A stretch of DNA of 64,000 nt from Alcanivorax sp. DP30 (GCF_009882945.1 NZ_WTUY01000002.1:250927-314926), one strand, 5' to 3'. Counted from the first letter of the stretch, positions 1 through 13,526 are shown. The notes: generated from the letters alone by a model not told the origin. Translations and numbers: made by a program.

Positions 1-1
1 C

Positions 2-727
2 CGGCTTTTGCCCAGCGAAATCTCAGCCTATGTGGACTTGCTTATGCGGCGTATCAACGACCGTATGCCGGTACCATACCTGACGGGCGAGGCCTGGTTC
101 TGTGGCTTGCCCTTTACGGTGGATGAGCGGGTGCTGATCCCCCGTTCTCCTCTGGCTGAACTGATCGAGCAATCCTTCACCCCCTGGGTAGACCCGAATC
201 AGGTGCATGCGGTGCTGGATCTGTGTACCGGGAGTGGCTGTATCGCCATTGCCTGCGCTTACGCCTTTGAGCATGCTCGCGTTGATGGCAGTGACATCAG
301 CGACGATGCGCTGGCGGTGTTTGCTGCGAATATTGCCCGTCACGGGGTTGAGGACCAGGTGCAGGCGTTGAAGTCTGATGGGCTGGCGACAGTGAATGGC
401 CCCTATGACCTGATTGTCTCCAATCCCCCCTATGTGGACGCCATGGATATGGCGTCCCTGCCGGATGAATATCGTCATGAGCCAGAGTTGGCTCTGGCCT
501 CCGGGGATGATGGCCTGGATTTTACCCGTCAGTTGCTTCGTGATGCCCCGGATCAGCTCACTGAGCAGGGTGTATTGATTGTGGAAGTGGGTAACAGCAT
601 GGAGGCCATGATGCAGGAATGGCCTGAAGTGCCGTTCTTCTGGTTTGAATTCGAGCGTGGTGGGCATGGTGTATTCATGCTTACCCGCCAACAGCTGCTA
701 GAATACCGCAGCGTGTTTGACGTCTGA
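2..727 (+). CDS. prmB: Ribosomal protein L3 glutamine methyltransferase, 5' end cut by window
   Basis: SAM-dependent N5-glutamine methyltransferase that modifies ribosomal protein L3 (uL3) in the cytoplasm. The visible part has the end of the helical N-terminal domain (YLTGEAWFCG, DERVLIPRSP), the SAM-binding motif LDLCTGSGCIA and the catalytic NPPY tetrad at 422-433, which binds the substrate glutamine. The frame is open to the left edge; family members have about 300 residues, so roughly 60-70 N-terminal residues lie outside the window. The TTG at 8 is therefore not a credible start. The gene is followed directly by aroC, the usual prmB-aroC order of gammaproteobacteria, and this separates it from the related release-factor enzyme PrmC. 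Confidence 0.93.
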   Translation, partial: RLLPSEISAYVDLLMRRINDRMPVPYLTGEAWFCGLPFTVDERVLIPRSPLAELIEQSFTPWVDPNQVHAVLDLCTGSGCIAIACAYAFEHARVDGSDISDDALAVFAANIARHGVEDQVQALKSDGLATVNGPYDLIVSNPPYVDAMDMASLPDEYRHEPELALASGDDGLDFTRQLLRDAPDQLTEQGVLIVEVGNSMEAMMQEWPEVPFFWFEFERGGHGVFMLTRQQLLEYRSVFDV

Positions 728-772
728 GAATAGTCGAGTAGATCCGGTTAGTCTGACCGGTTGAGGAGTCGC

Positions 773-1870
773 ATGTCCGGCAACAGTTTTGGTGAGCGTT
801 TTCGTATCACTACCTTTGGTGAAAGTCATGGTCTGGCCCTGGGAGCCATCGTCGACGGTTGCCCCCCCGGTCTGGAGATCAGCGAGGAAGATCTGCAGGT
901 GGAACTGGATCGCCGCAAGCCCGGCACCAGCAAGTACACCACCCAGCGCCGCGAACCGGATCAGGTAAAGATCCTGTCCGGGGTGTTTGAGGGCAAGACC
1001 ACAGGCACCTCCATTGGCTTGCTGATCGAGAACACCGACCAGAAGTCCAAGGATTATTCCAACATTGCCGGAACCTTCCGTCCGGGGCATGCGGACTACA
1101 CTTATACCCAGAAATACGGCTTTCGCGACTATCGCGGCGGTGGCCGTTCTTCTGCACGAGAAACGGCCATGCGTGTGGCCGCCGGTGCCATTGCCCGCAA
1201 GTTTCTGGAAAGCCGTCTGGGCATTCGCATCTACGGTGGCTGTACCCAGATCGGTAATGTGCGTGCTGAACAGTTCGACTGGTCGGTGGTGAACAATAAT
1301 CCGTTCTTTTTCCCGGATGAGGCGAAAGTGCCTGATCTGGAAACGCTGATTAATGCCCTGCGCAAGGACGGCTCGTCCATTGGTGCCCGGGTAGAAGTCT
1401 TCGCCGACGGCGTGCCGCCCGGCTGGGGTGAACCGGTGTTTGACCGTATTGATGCAGATCTGGCCAAGGCCATGATGTCCATTAATGCGGTCAAGGGCGT
1501 GGAAGTGGGTGATGGTTTTGATGTGGTTAACCAGCGTGGTGAGCAGCACCGCGATGAGATGACTCCGCAAGGCTTCCTCAGCAATCATTCCGGTGGTGTG
1601 CTGGGCGGCATCAGCTCAGGCCAGCCTATTCGCGTGGCCATGGCGCTCAAGCCCACATCCAGCATTTTGATTCCGGGCAAGAGCATCAATCTTCAGGGGG
1701 AGGCCTCCGAGGTAGTGACCAAGGGCCGTCATGATCCCTGTGTCGGTGTGCGTGCAACCCCCATCGCTGAAGCCATGCTGGCCCTGGTGCTGATGGATCA
1801 TTATCTGCGCCACCGCGGTCAGAATGCTGATGTGGACGTTCCCTTTCCGCCGATTCCGGGGCAGGCATGA
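773..1870 (+). CDS. aroC: Chorismate synthase
   Basis: Converts 5-enolpyruvylshikimate-3-phosphate to chorismate with reduced FMN, the last common step to the aromatic amino acids. The 365-residue length is normal for the family. Signatures seen are FGESHG near the N-terminus, RPGHADYTY and [14 protein letters not shown] in the middle (flavin and phosphate binding), and [11 protein letters not shown] near the C-terminus. The ATG at 773 is preferred over an in-frame TTG at 761 because a GAGGAG ribosome site (763-768) precedes it. Its stop overlaps the start of the next gene (ATGA), so the two are probably co-translated. Chorismate made here feeds the trpFBA genes further along. Confidence 0.97.
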   Translation: MSGNSFGERFRITTFGESHGLALGAIVDGCPPGLEISEEDLQVELDRRKPGTSKYTTQRREPDQVKILSGVFEGKTTGTSIGLLIENTDQKSKDYSNIAGTFRPGHADYTYTQKYGFRDYRGGGRSSARETAMRVAAGAIARKFLESRLGIRIYGGCTQIGNVRAEQFDWSVVNNNPFFFPDEAKVPDLETLINALRKDGSSIGARVEVFADGVPPGWGEPVFDRIDADLAKAMMSINAVKGVEVGDGFDVVNQRGEQHRDEMTPQGFLSNHSGGVLGGISSGQPIRVAMALKPTSSILIPGKSINLQGEASEVVTKGRHDPCVGVRATPIAEAMLALVLMDHYLRHRGQNADVDVPFPPIPGQA

Positions 1871-3072
1871 CCGAGCGCCCTCTCACTGAGAGGGCGTCGC
1901 CATTGCCTTACTACTGGCGACTCTCCGGGTTTTACTTCTTCTACTTCGGGCTGCTGGGCACTCTGGTGCCGTATTGGTCCCTGTATCTGAAAGATCTGGG
2001 CTTCAGTGCGGCCGGTATCGGCGCGCTGATGGCCATCCCCCAGCTGACCAAGGTGGGTGCCCCCAATCTGTGGGGCTGGCTGGCAGACCGTAGCGGGCAG
2101 CGCCTGCGCATCATCCGTGCCGGTAATCTGTTGGCGGCACTGGCGTTTCTGCCGGTGTTCTGGATCGATACCTTCTGGAACATGGCATTCCTGCTGATCG
2201 CGTTCAGTTTTTTCTGGAACGCGGTGCTGGCCCAGTTTGAAGTGCTGACGCTGCAGTCACTTGGTGATCAGGCCCACCGTTACAGTCATGTCAGGCTGTG
2301 GGGGTCCGTTGGTTTTATCGTTTCTGTGCTGGCGTTGGGCGAAGTGCTGGATCGCATGGGAACCGGGTTATTGCCCTGGGTGCTCAGTGGTCTGCTGTGG
2401 TTGCTATGGTTGGGCACACTCACGTTACCGGCGGGTTCCCCGCACCAGCCGAAAGAGCCGGGTTCACATCAATCACTGTGGGTTGTGCTCGCCCGCCGCG
2501 AGGTGGCCCTGTTTCTGGTCGCCTCCTTCCTGATGCAGATGTCGCATGGGCCTTATTACACCTTCTTCAGCATTCATCTGGAGAGCCTGGGGTTCAGCAA
2601 ATTCATCACTGGCGTCCTGTGGGCATTGGGTGTGCTGGCTGAGGTGGGCTTGTTTGTGATCATGCACCGTCTGATGCGGCGCTTTTCCATACCGTGGATT
2701 CTCACGGGCAGCCTGCTGCTGGCTGCGTTACGCTGGCTTATCATTGGGCTGTGTGATGATTCCATGCTCTGGCTCGTGGTGGCCCAGTGCCTTCATGCGG
2801 CCACCTTTGGCAGCTTTCATGCTGCCAGTATCGCCTGGGTCCACCGCCAGTTCGGCGATGCCATGGCGGGGCAGGGGCAGGCGCTGTATTCCAGTCTTGG
2901 TTTTGGTGCGGGTTGGGCGGCCGGCGCAGGCCTTTCCGGGCTGCTCTGGCCGGTTTGGGGTGTGTCTCTGTTTCTGGCAGCGTCTCTGGTCTCTCTGGCC
3001 GCTGCAGGCTTGCTGTTATTGGGTGGCGTCACCAGAGAGCGGCGGGGTGAGCGCCGCCGGGATCATGCCTGA
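1867..3072 (+). CDS. MFS transporter, PPP/HcaT-like family
   Basis: Inner-membrane major facilitator of 401 residues with about twelve hydrophobic segments. The N-terminal part ([16 protein letters not shown], then [11 protein letters not shown] in the first cytoplasmic loop) resembles the MFS_1-like group that includes 3-phenylpropionate transporter HcaT and LacY-type permeases. The substrate cannot be read from the sequence. It overlaps aroC by 4 bp, so it is probably transcribed from the prmB-aroC promoter, and it ends tail-to-tail over 10 bp with the LysR gene on the other strand. The C-terminus ends in an Arg-rich cytoplasmic tail. Confidence 0.88.
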   Translation: MTERPLTERASPLPYYWRLSGFYFFYFGLLGTLVPYWSLYLKDLGFSAAGIGALMAIPQLTKVGAPNLWGWLADRSGQRLRIIRAGNLLAALAFLPVFWIDTFWNMAFLLIAFSFFWNAVLAQFEVLTLQSLGDQAHRYSHVRLWGSVGFIVSVLALGEVLDRMGTGLLPWVLSGLLWLLWLGTLTLPAGSPHQPKEPGSHQSLWVVLARREVALFLVASFLMQMSHGPYYTFFSIHLESLGFSKFITGVLWALGVLAEVGLFVIMHRLMRRFSIPWILTGSLLLAALRWLIIGLCDDSMLWLVVAQCLHAATFGSFHAASIAWVHRQFGDAMAGQGQALYSSLGFGAGWAAGAGLSGLLWPVWGVSLFLAASLVSLAAAGLLLLGGVTRERRGERRRDHA

Positions 3073-3932
3073 TGCAGTGCGCGCAAGAATGCCTGGGCCG
3101 CATTGGACTGACTACGTGCCGGGTGGGTGACCACGCCAAGTTGCCGTTCGGGAAGAGGGGCGTCCACCGCTAATTCAACAACACCGCTGTCGACCATGGT
3201 GGCGGGCAGTACACTCCAGCCCAGGCCGATGGAAACCATCATGTGGATGGTTTCCAGATAGTTGGTGGACATGGCGATATCCAGCTTCAGGTTGTGCTCG
3301 TCAAACAGCCGTTCAACGATGCCGCGGGTGAAGGTGACCGGGGAGGGCAGGATGGCGCTGTGTCCCGTCAGGGCTTCCAGGGTCAGGTTGTTCTGTTTGG
3401 CCAGTGGGTGCTCAGGCGCGCACATGAAAACCAGCGGGTCCTGCCAGATCACCTGGCTATGCAGCCGCTCATCCGGTTGGGGGGGCAGAGTTACCACGCC
3501 CATTTCCAGCTCGCCGTGCAGCACGCCCTCCCAGGCCTCTTCTGAATCAATGAAGTGAATATCCAGAGTGACCTTCGGGTAATCCCTTGAGAATTGACGC
3601 AGTACCGGGGGAAGGCGGTGAAGACCGATATGGTGGCTGGTGCCAATGCGCAGCTTGCCGGACACCTCGCCGGAAAGGTCATGGATCGCTCTGGCCATGT
3701 CTTCCACATCCATCAATACCTGGCGAGCGCGGGGCAGAAGTGCACGGCCGGCTTCGGTGAGCTTGATCTGGCGGCCAACCCGGTCAAACAGGCGCGCTTC
3801 CAGCTGCTGTTCAAGCATGGCGATGCGTTTGCTGATGGCGGGTTGAGTGATATACAGGCGCTCAGCTGCCGCGGAAAAGGAGCCGGTTTCGGCAACGGCC
3901 ATGAAAGCGGTGAGGGTCGGTGTATCTATCAT
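3063..3932 (-). CDS. LysR-family transcriptional regulator
   Basis: A 289-residue regulator with a typical N-terminal winged helix-turn-helix (residues 1-60; FMAVAETGSFSAAAERL and ITQPAISKRI) and a C-terminal periplasmic-binding-like effector domain from about residue 90. It is divergent from leuC with 171 bp between the starts, and a LysR-type dyad lies in that gap. Regulation of leuCD and of itself is the natural inference, but the effector is unknown. The residues around the ligand cleft look like the CysB/CbbR half of the family rather than LeuO, and nothing more specific can be claimed. Confidence 0.92.
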   Translation of the reverse strand: MIDTPTLTAFMAVAETGSFSAAAERLYITQPAISKRIAMLEQQLEARLFDRVGRQIKLTEAGRALLPRARQVLMDVEDMARAIHDLSGEVSGKLRIGTSHHIGLHRLPPVLRQFSRDYPKVTLDIHFIDSEEAWEGVLHGELEMGVVTLPPQPDERLHSQVIWQDPLVFMCAPEHPLAKQNNLTLEALTGHSAILPSPVTFTRGIVERLFDEHNLKLDIAMSTNYLETIHMMVSIGLGWSVLPATMVDSGVVELAVDAPLPERQLGVVTHPARSQSNAAQAFLRALHQA

Positions 3933-3962
3933 TCCCTGTGATCCTGATTGGTCTCTGGCGGG

Positions 3963-3979
3963 GATAATAATTGGTTATC
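3963..3979. promoter_or_regulatory. Candidate LysR box in the lysR-leuC divergent region
   Basis: A perfect inverted repeat GATAA-N7-TTATC that contains the T-N11-A pattern (T3965, A3977) typical of LysR-family sites. It lies 31 bp upstream of the LysR start and 125 bp upstream of leuC, in an AT-rich stretch (3964-4013). A weak promoter toward leuC overlaps it: TTGGTT at 3971-3976, 17 bp spacing, TATGAA at 3994-3999. The position fits autoregulation plus control of leuC, but binding is inferred. Confidence 0.45.
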
Positions 3980-4103
3980 TTAAAAATGAAAAATATGAAT
4001 TGGATTTATTAATGGCCGAACCCTACATTATTCACCAGTGATAGACCAGTGCATTTTATGGTCTCAGCCAGCAGTGGCCGTTTTCAGGCCCAGGGAGAAA
4101 GTG

Positions 4104-5522
4104 ATGGCCGGCAAAACGCTTTATGACAAGTTGTGGAATGCCCACCTCGTAACCGAGCGTGAGGATGGTTCCGCTCTGATTTATATCGATCGTCAGATCA
4201 TTCACGAAGTGACGTCGCCCCAGGCGTTTGAAGGCCTGCGACTGGCTGGTCGCCAGCCTTGGCGTACCAGCGCCAGTGTGGCCACGATCGACCATAACGT
4301 GCCGACCACGCCATTCAAGTCCGCGTCTGAAATTCAGGACGAGACTTCCCGTATTCAGGTGCAGACGCTGCAGGACAATACCCGTGAATTCGGTATCACT
4401 GAGTTTGGAATCGGTGATGTGCGTCAGGGGATTGTGCACGTGATGGCTCCGGAACAAGGTGCTGTTGTGCCGGGGATGACCGTCGTGTGTGGCGACTCCC
4501 ACACCTCCACCAATGGTGCGCTGGCTTGTCTGGCCCACGGCATTGGAACCAGTGAGGTGGAACATGTGCTGGCTACCCAGACCCTGGTTGCCAAGAAGAT
4601 GAATAACATGCGTGTCAGCGTCGAAGGTGAGCTGGGCCCGGGTGTGACGGCCAAGGATGTGGTGTTGCACATCATTGGTGTGATCGGCACTGCTGGTGGC
4701 ACGGGGTATGCCCTGGAATTTGCTGGCTCGGCCATTCGCAGCCTGTCCATGGAAGGCCGCATGACGGTCTGCAACATGTCCATCGAGGCAGGCGCCCGTG
4801 CCGGCATGGTGGCCGTGGACGATGTGACCATCGATTACGTCAAGGGTCGCCCGTTTGCGCCCAAGGGCGCTGATTGGGACAAGGCTGTCGAGTACTGGCG
4901 TGGTCTGGTGTCGGATGAGGATGCTGTTTTTGATGAGGATATCACCATTGATGCGGCGGATATTCGTCCGCAGGTGTCCTGGGGGACCAGCCCGGAAATG
5001 GTGATTTCAGTGGATGCCAATCTGCCGGATCCGGCTGCAGAGAGCGATGAAGTGAAGCGCTCTGGCATGCAGCGTGCCTATGAATACATGGGGCTCACGC
5101 CGGGTATGCCGGTTACTGACATCAAGGTTGATCGCGTTTTTATCGGCTCCTGCACCAATTCCCGTATTGAGGATTTGCGTGCCGCGGCTGAAGTAGCCAA
5201 AGGCCGACGCAAGGCAGATTCCGTGAAGCAGGTGCTGGTCGTGCCTGGCTCAGGGCTGGTCAAGCAGCAGGCTGAAAAGGAAGGGCTGGACAAGATCTTT
5301 GTCGAGGCGGGGTTTGAGTGGCGAGAACCGGGTTGCTCCATGTGTCTGGCCATGAATCCGGATCGTCTCGAGCCTGGCGAGCATTGCGCCTCTACGTCCA
5401 ACCGTAATTTTGAAGGGCGCCAGGGTAACGGGGGCCGAACCCATCTGGTCAGCCCGGCCATGGCGGCGGCCGCGGCGGTGGCAGGACACTTTGTCGATAT
5501 CCGCGAACTGCAACCGGCCTGA
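4104..5522 (+). CDS. leuC: 3-isopropylmalate dehydratase, large subunit
   Basis: Aconitase-family subunit carrying the 4Fe-4S cluster; with LeuD it isomerises 2-isopropylmalate to 3-isopropylmalate in leucine synthesis. Cluster cysteines are visible in [10 protein letters not shown] and [13 protein letters not shown]. The start is placed at ATG 4104, preceded by AGGGAGA and giving the family N-terminus [12 protein letters not shown]; an upstream in-frame ATG at 4038 would add 22 unrelated residues and has no ribosome site. Length is 472 residues, usual for LeuC. leuD follows after 21 bp, and a divergent LysR gene lies upstream. Confidence 0.97.
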   Translation: MAGKTLYDKLWNAHLVTEREDGSALIYIDRQIIHEVTSPQAFEGLRLAGRQPWRTSASVATIDHNVPTTPFKSASEIQDETSRIQVQTLQDNTREFGITEFGIGDVRQGIVHVMAPEQGAVVPGMTVVCGDSHTSTNGALACLAHGIGTSEVEHVLATQTLVAKKMNNMRVSVEGELGPGVTAKDVVLHIIGVIGTAGGTGYALEFAGSAIRSLSMEGRMTVCNMSIEAGARAGMVAVDDVTIDYVKGRPFAPKGADWDKAVEYWRGLVSDEDAVFDEDITIDAADIRPQVSWGTSPEMVISVDANLPDPAAESDEVKRSGMQRAYEYMGLTPGMPVTDIKVDRVFIGSCTNSRIEDLRAAAEVAKGRRKADSVKQVLVVPGSGLVKQQAEKEGLDKIFVEAGFEWREPGCSMCLAMNPDRLEPGEHCASTSNRNFEGRQGNGGRTHLVSPAMAAAAAVAGHFVDIRELQPA

Positions 5523-5543
5523 GGCCGCAGCGAGGTAAGCATC

Positions 5544-6182
5544 ATGGAAAAGTTTGTACGTCTTGATGGTCTGGTTGCGCCGCTGGACCGCGCCAATGTG
5601 GACACCGACCAGATCATTCCCAAGCAGTTTCTGAAATCCATCAAACGCACCGGTTTCGGGCCGAACCTGTTTGATGAATGGCGTTATCTGGATGAAGGTT
5701 ATCCTGGCCAGGACAACAGCAAGCGCCCGCTGAACGAAGGCTTTGTGTTGAATCAGTCTCGCTTTCAGGGAGCCAGCATTCTGTTGACCCGGCGCAATTT
5801 TGGTTGCGGATCAAGCCGTGAACATGCGCCCTGGGCGCTGATGGATTTTGGCTTTCGTGCCATCCTCGCGCCGAGCTTTGCGGACATCTTCTACAATAAC
5901 TGCTTCAAAAATGGGCTGTTGCCCATTGTGTTGTCGGAAGATAACGTGGAAGCCCTGTTCAAGGCGGTTGAAGCCAAGGAAGGGTACCGAATCACTATTG
6001 ATCTTGAGAATCAGCAGGTCATCCCGGAAACGGGCGATCCGCTGACATTCGAGATTGATGAGTTTCGAAAGCACTGTCTGCTGAATGGTTTGGACGAAGT
6101 CGGTCTTACCTTGAATGAAGCAGATACGATTCGTGCCTATGAGCAACGCCGTGCTGAACAGGAGCCCTGGATCTTCCAGTAA
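5544..6182 (+). CDS. leuD: 3-isopropylmalate dehydratase, small subunit
   Basis: Swivel-domain partner of LeuC, 212 residues. The N-terminus ([15 protein letters not shown]) and the conserved [15 protein letters not shown] loop, which contacts substrate and cluster, are intact. It lies 21 bp after leuC with a GAGGT ribosome site, so the two subunits are made together. The next leucine gene, leuB, is separated from it by a small lipoprotein gene, which is a departure from a plain leuCDB operon. Confidence 0.97.
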   Translation: MEKFVRLDGLVAPLDRANVDTDQIIPKQFLKSIKRTGFGPNLFDEWRYLDEGYPGQDNSKRPLNEGFVLNQSRFQGASILLTRRNFGCGSSREHAPWALMDFGFRAILAPSFADIFYNNCFKNGLLPIVLSEDNVEALFKAVEAKEGYRITIDLENQQVIPETGDPLTFEIDEFRKHCLLNGLDEVGLTLNEADTIRAYEQRRAEQEPWIFQ

Positions 6183-6225
6183 GGAAGGCCGGGAATATTA
6201 AAAGAAGAACACTCAAGGAGGCGTT

Positions 6226-6666
6226 ATGTTGAGGATTTTGTCGTTGTGTTCGGTGCTGGCTCTGGCTGGCTGTGCATCCACCGGGATGTACGATGCCCCC
6301 GGTGGTGATGGTCTGGCCACACTCAGTATTGATAACCAGCTGTCTGCACCTGCAGATGATGCGACAGACTCAGGCTGGCAGATGCCAACGAGCAGTGACG
6401 CGAAAGCATCCCTGTTCAAGGTGGATGGCGAGCGTATTTCCGAACAGGCTGGTGCAGAATCTGTGCAGCTTGAGCCTGGCAAGCATTCCATCGAAGTGTT
6501 TGCAGACCAGGGTGGGATTCTCCGTTTCGGAAAATTTCGCTACAGCTTTGTGGAAAATGGCACCTATCAGGTCCGCATCACGGCTGCCGGGGGCAAAGAC
6601 GATTATACCCTGGAGCTGATTGAAGCGGGTGCGCCGGATACGGTTCTGAAAACCAAGAACTTTTAA
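6226..6666 (+). CDS. Small predicted lipoprotein between leuD and leuB
   Basis: A 146-residue protein with a short signal peptide and a lipobox (LALAGC, Cys16), so it is expected to be lipid-anchored. The residue after the Cys is Ala, which gives no inner-membrane retention signal. The mature part is beta-strand-like, with an ELEPGKHSIEVFAD-type segment (here QLEPGKHSIEVFAD) recalling small peptidoglycan-facing or carboxypeptidase-regulatory-like domains in which a compound is made into a decorated surface; no family was firmly recognised. It has a strong AGGAG site at 6216-6220 and 36 bp before leuB, so it is likely co-transcribed with the leucine genes. No role in leucine synthesis is evident. 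Confidence 0.8.
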   Translation: MLRILSLCSVLALAGCASTGMYDAPGGDGLATLSIDNQLSAPADDATDSGWQMPTSSDAKASLFKVDGERISEQAGAESVQLEPGKHSIEVFADQGGILRFGKFRYSFVENGTYQVRITAAGGKDDYTLELIEAGAPDTVLKTKNF

Positions 6667-6701
6667 GCCCTTGGGGCAAGTAGTAGAACAGGAAGCAGTC
6701 A

Positions 6702-7778
6702 ATGAGCAAGGTACTGGTGTTGCCCGGTGATGGTATCGGCCCTGAAATCGTGAACGAAGCGGTCAAGGTGCTGAACGTTGCCAAAGAGAAGTTTGGCCTC
6801 GAGGTAGAGCTGGATGAGGCCCTGGTGGGCGGCGCAGCGGTGGATGCGGAAGGTGATCCGCTGCCAGAGAGTACCCTTGAGAAGGCACGTGCGGCCGATG
6901 CCATTTTGTTTGGTTCCATCGGTGGGCCCAAGTGGGATGCCATTGAACGGGACAAGCGTCCCGAGCGCGGCCTTCTGCGACTGCGTTCTTCCCTGGGCCT
7001 GTTTGCCAACTTGCGTCCAGCCATCCTGTTCCCGCAGCTGGCTGATGCTTCCAGCCTCAAGCCTGAAGTGGTCTCCGGGCTGGATATCCTGATTGTTCGT
7101 GAGTTGACCGGCGGTATTTATTTCGGTCAGCCACGCGGCATCAAGGAAGAAAATGGTGAGCGGGTAGGCTTTAACACCTACGTGTATTCCGAATCGGAAA
7201 TGCGCCGCATCGCCAAGGTGGCGTTCGAGTTGGCCATGAAGCGTGACAAGCGCGTGCTGTCCGTGGACAAGGCCAATGTGCTGGAAGTGACCGAGCTGTG
7301 GAAAGAAGTGGTCACTGAAGAAGCGAAAAATTACCCGGAAATCGAGTTGTCCCATATGTATGTGGACAACGCGGCCATGCAACTTGTGCGTGCGCCGAAA
7401 CAGTTTGATGTGATTGTCACCGGCAACCTGTTTGGTGACATTCTCTCTGATGAAGCCGCCATGCTCACCGGCTCCATTGGAATGTTGCCCTCTGCGTCTC
7501 TGGATGAGAACCGCAAGGGTCTGTACGAGCCCTGTCATGGCTCTGCACCGGATATTGCCGGGCAGGGCATTGCCAATCCTTTGGCCACGATCATGTCGTT
7601 GGCCATGCTGATGCGTTACAGCCTGGAGCGTGGTGACGTGGCGGATGCCATTGAAGCTGCAGTGGAATCCGTGCTGGACAAGGGGTTGCGTACAGCGGAT
7701 ATCTACACGCAAGGCACTCGCAAAGTGGGCACCGAAGAAATGGGCAGCGCCGTCGCCGAGGCTCTGGCAGGCGCCTGA
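6702..7778 (+). CDS. leuB: 3-isopropylmalate dehydrogenase
   Basis: NAD-dependent oxidative decarboxylase of the leucine pathway, 358 residues. The beginning [11 protein letters not shown], the substrate loop [14 protein letters not shown], the catalytic-region [12 protein letters not shown] and the C-terminal [14 protein letters not shown] nucleotide site are all present. The ATG at 6702 follows an AGGAAG ribosome site. It lies 35 bp behind the lipoprotein gene and 71 bp before asd, so leuB-asd could share a transcript. Confidence 0.97.
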   Translation: MSKVLVLPGDGIGPEIVNEAVKVLNVAKEKFGLEVELDEALVGGAAVDAEGDPLPESTLEKARAADAILFGSIGGPKWDAIERDKRPERGLLRLRSSLGLFANLRPAILFPQLADASSLKPEVVSGLDILIVRELTGGIYFGQPRGIKEENGERVGFNTYVYSESEMRRIAKVAFELAMKRDKRVLSVDKANVLEVTELWKEVVTEEAKNYPEIELSHMYVDNAAMQLVRAPKQFDVIVTGNLFGDILSDEAAMLTGSIGMLPSASLDENRKGLYEPCHGSAPDIAGQGIANPLATIMSLAMLMRYSLERGDVADAIEAAVESVLDKGLRTADIYTQGTRKVGTEEMGSAVAEALAGA

Positions 7779-7849
7779 GACCGCTGGCCGGTTATACCCG
7801 TTTATTCACTGATATAGAAAGGGCAATCCTTTCAGGAGACAAGTTTCCA

Positions 7850-8962
7850 ATGAAGAAAGTCGGTTTTGTCGGCTGGCGTGGCATGGTGGGCTCCGTACTG
7901 ATGGAGCGCATGACTGCCGAAAATGATTTTGCAGATATCGAACCGGTCTTTTTCTCGACCTCTCAGGTCGGTCAGGCTGGCCCGGATGTGGGCAAGGATA
8001 TCCCTGCTCTGGGCGATGCCAAGAACATCGATGAGCTGAAAGCGCTCGACGTGATCGTGACCTGTCAGGGGGGCGATTACACCAATGAAGTCTATCCGAA
8101 GCTGCGCGAAAGTGGCTGGGATGGCTACTGGATTGATGCCGCTTCCGCGCTGCGTATGGCTGAAAACAGCGTCATTGTTCTGGATCCGGTTAACCGTCAG
8201 GTGATCGATCAGGCGCTGGATAGTGGCGTAAAGGACTACGTTGGCGGCAACTGTACCGTCAGCCTGATGCTGATGGCACTGGGCGGCTTGTTCAATGAAG
8301 GGCTGGTGGAATGGGCTAGTTCCCAGACGTACCAGGCAGCCTCCGGGGCCGGTGCCCAGAACATGCGTGAGTTGATTGCGCAGATGGGCAAGATTCATGG
8401 CGATGTGGCTGACAGGCTGGCTGATCCTGCCAGTGCTATTCTGGATATTGACCGTCAGGTGGCTGCCACCATGCGCAGCAGCGATTTGCCGACGGCCAAT
8501 TTCAGTCATTCACTGGCTGGCTCCCTGCTACCCTGGATCGACAAGGAAATGGAGAACGGCCAGAGCAAGGAAGAGTGGAAGGCGCAGGCTGAAACCAACA
8601 AAATTCTGGGTCGTTCTGCTGATCCCATTGCCCTGGATGGTACCTGCGTGCGTATCGGTGCAATGCGTTGTCACGCTCAAGCGCTGACGGTGAAGCTGAC
8701 CAAAGACGTGCCCATGGACGAGGTGAATGACATCATTGCCCGCTCCAATGATTGGGTAAAAGTGGTGCCCAACAACAAGGAAGACACCCTGCGTGATCTC
8801 ACCCCTACGGCGGTGACGGGGACCCTGGGCGTTCCAGTTGGCCGTCTTCGCAAGCTAAACATGGGCAATGAGTTTCTCAATGCCTTCACGGTGGGTGATC
8901 AGCTGCTGTGGGGTGCGGCCGAACCGCTGCGTCGCATGCTCCGTATTCTGCTGGAGCGTTAA
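7850..8962 (+). CDS. asd: Aspartate-semialdehyde dehydrogenase
   Basis: NADPH-dependent reduction of aspartyl-4-phosphate to aspartate semialdehyde, the branch point to lysine/diaminopimelate, methionine and threonine. The protein has 370 residues and is of the E. coli Asd type: dinucleotide motif [11 protein letters not shown] at the N-terminus and the catalytic Cys135 in [17 protein letters not shown] ribosome site precedes ATG 7850. A strong hairpin follows the gene, so transcription probably ends here before the paralogue downstream. Confidence 0.97.
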   Translation: MKKVGFVGWRGMVGSVLMERMTAENDFADIEPVFFSTSQVGQAGPDVGKDIPALGDAKNIDELKALDVIVTCQGGDYTNEVYPKLRESGWDGYWIDAASALRMAENSVIVLDPVNRQVIDQALDSGVKDYVGGNCTVSLMLMALGGLFNEGLVEWASSQTYQAASGAGAQNMRELIAQMGKIHGDVADRLADPASAILDIDRQVAATMRSSDLPTANFSHSLAGSLLPWIDKEMENGQSKEEWKAQAETNKILGRSADPIALDGTCVRIGAMRCHAQALTVKLTKDVPMDEVNDIIARSNDWVKVVPNNKEDTLRDLTPTAVTGTLGVPVGRLRKLNMGNEFLNAFTVGDQLLWGAAEPLRRMLRILLER

Positions 8963-8994
8963 CGCCGCAGGCAGAGATTATTTTAAAGCCGCGT

Positions 8995-9046
8995 AACGCG
9001 GGCATGGCCTCAGGATCAGACTGGCCTTGCCCGCGTTTGTGTTTCT
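8995..9046 (+). terminator. Hairpin terminator after asd
   Basis: A 15-bp stem with one mismatch (8995-9009 with 9023-9037) and a 13-base loop, followed by a T-rich stretch broken by single Gs. It sits 32 bp after the asd stop and before the usg-like gene. Confidence 0.7.
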
Positions 9047-9114
9047 GTTAATGCAATAATGTGTTTATTCAGGACGGGCCCGACTTCGTCCTATCGCTCA
9101 TCAAGAGGTAAGCC

Positions 9115-10128
9115 ATGCGTACGATCAATCTGGCCGTTGTCGGTGCCACTGGGCTGGTTGGAGAGGCGATCATCAAGCTGCTCGCAGACCGAAAGGTCCC
9201 GGTAGGTGAGCTCCACGTTCTGGCTTCTGAAAACGGGGCTGGTAGTCGTATTGGCTTTGCCGGCCGTTCCCTGACCGTGGCTGACGCGGCACAGTTCGAT
9301 TTTTCCCAGGTGGAAGTGGCAATTTTTGCGGCAGGGGCGCCAACCAGTCAGGCGCTGGCCCCGGTGGCCGCGGAGGCGGGGGCGCTGGTGGTGGATCTGT
9401 CGCCTGCTTACCGGTATGACGAAGCGGTGCCGTTGATTGTGGCCGACGTGAATGACGAGCTGCTGGCGCAAGCCCGGGAGACCAATATGGTGGCTTGTGC
9501 AGATGCCGGCACGGTTCAGCTGCTGCGTGTGCTCAAGCCGATCAACGATCTGGCGCCGGTTCAGGAGGTTGTCGTTACCCAGCTTCAGGCGGCATCGGCA
9601 ACCGGACGTAGCGGGGTGGATCAGCTGGCCCAACAAAGTGTGCGCTTGCTGAACGGTATGACACCCAGCGAGGACGCCAAGGCACAGATTGCCTTCAATG
9701 CCCTGCCGGTGAGTGGCCAGGTGCAGGAAAACGGTTACTCCAGTGAAGAGCTGAAGCTGGTGCTGGAGTCACGCAGGGTGCTGGCTGGTCAGCCGCTATC
9801 GGTGCAGGTGACAACCGTGCGGGTGCCTGTTTTCTACGGTCACGGACAGAGCGTCTCCATTCGCGCAGTCCAGCCGCTGTCGGCGGGGCAGGTCATGACG
9901 GTCTGGGACGGTCTGGATGATCTGGTGGTTCAGGAAAATGACGACCCGCAGGCCATGTCTCCTGTAGCAATGGTGGAGGGAGATCCGCAGGTACGGGTGT
10001 CACGAATCCGTGAAGATATGGAAGGAACGGGCGCGATAAGCTATTTTAGCGTCGCTGACAATGTCCGCTGGGGAGCCGCCCTGAACGCGGTGAAGATAGT
10101 TGAGAAGTTGCTAAAAGACTATCTGTAA
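9115..10128 (+). CDS. usg: Usg-type aspartate-semialdehyde dehydrogenase paralogue
   Basis: A 337-residue protein of the semialdehyde dehydrogenase fold: nucleotide motif VVGATGLVGEAIIKLL at the N-terminus and a substrate-domain FYGHGQSVSIR segment. Where active enzymes have the catalytic PNCST motif this protein has ACADAGTVQ, so the catalytic Cys position is Ala. The same loss is typical of Usg proteins beside truA in gammaproteobacteria, whose role is unknown. An AGAGGTAAG site precedes the ATG. It is probably not a functional Asd, and the true asd lies immediately upstream. fimV follows after 164 bp. Confidence 0.88.
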   Translation: MRTINLAVVGATGLVGEAIIKLLADRKVPVGELHVLASENGAGSRIGFAGRSLTVADAAQFDFSQVEVAIFAAGAPTSQALAPVAAEAGALVVDLSPAYRYDEAVPLIVADVNDELLAQARETNMVACADAGTVQLLRVLKPINDLAPVQEVVVTQLQAASATGRSGVDQLAQQSVRLLNGMTPSEDAKAQIAFNALPVSGQVQENGYSSEELKLVLESRRVLAGQPLSVQVTTVRVPVFYGHGQSVSIRAVQPLSAGQVMTVWDGLDDLVVQENDDPQAMSPVAMVEGDPQVRVSRIREDMEGTGAISYFSVADNVRWGAALNAVKIVEKLLKDYL

Positions 10129-10292
10129 TGGATACTTACTGACATTATGTGACGCGGTTTCTAGGTTTTGCTTCCAACCAGGGGCAGAATGAGGGAATAG
10201 TGTCATGAAACTGCTTGCCGCCTGGGGCTAGTCCGGAAGCGCCCGGAGGAAGGGGCAGAGCGCGGGAAACATAATAAATAAAGGGTTCGACC

Positions 10293-13508
<3,216 letters not shown>

Positions 13509-13526
13509 AACAATCTGCTCTGACCC

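Noticed and set aside
698-1588. 296-codon open frame antisense to aroC
   Set aside because: It is fully contained within a clear aroC gene on the other strand and has no recognisable domain.
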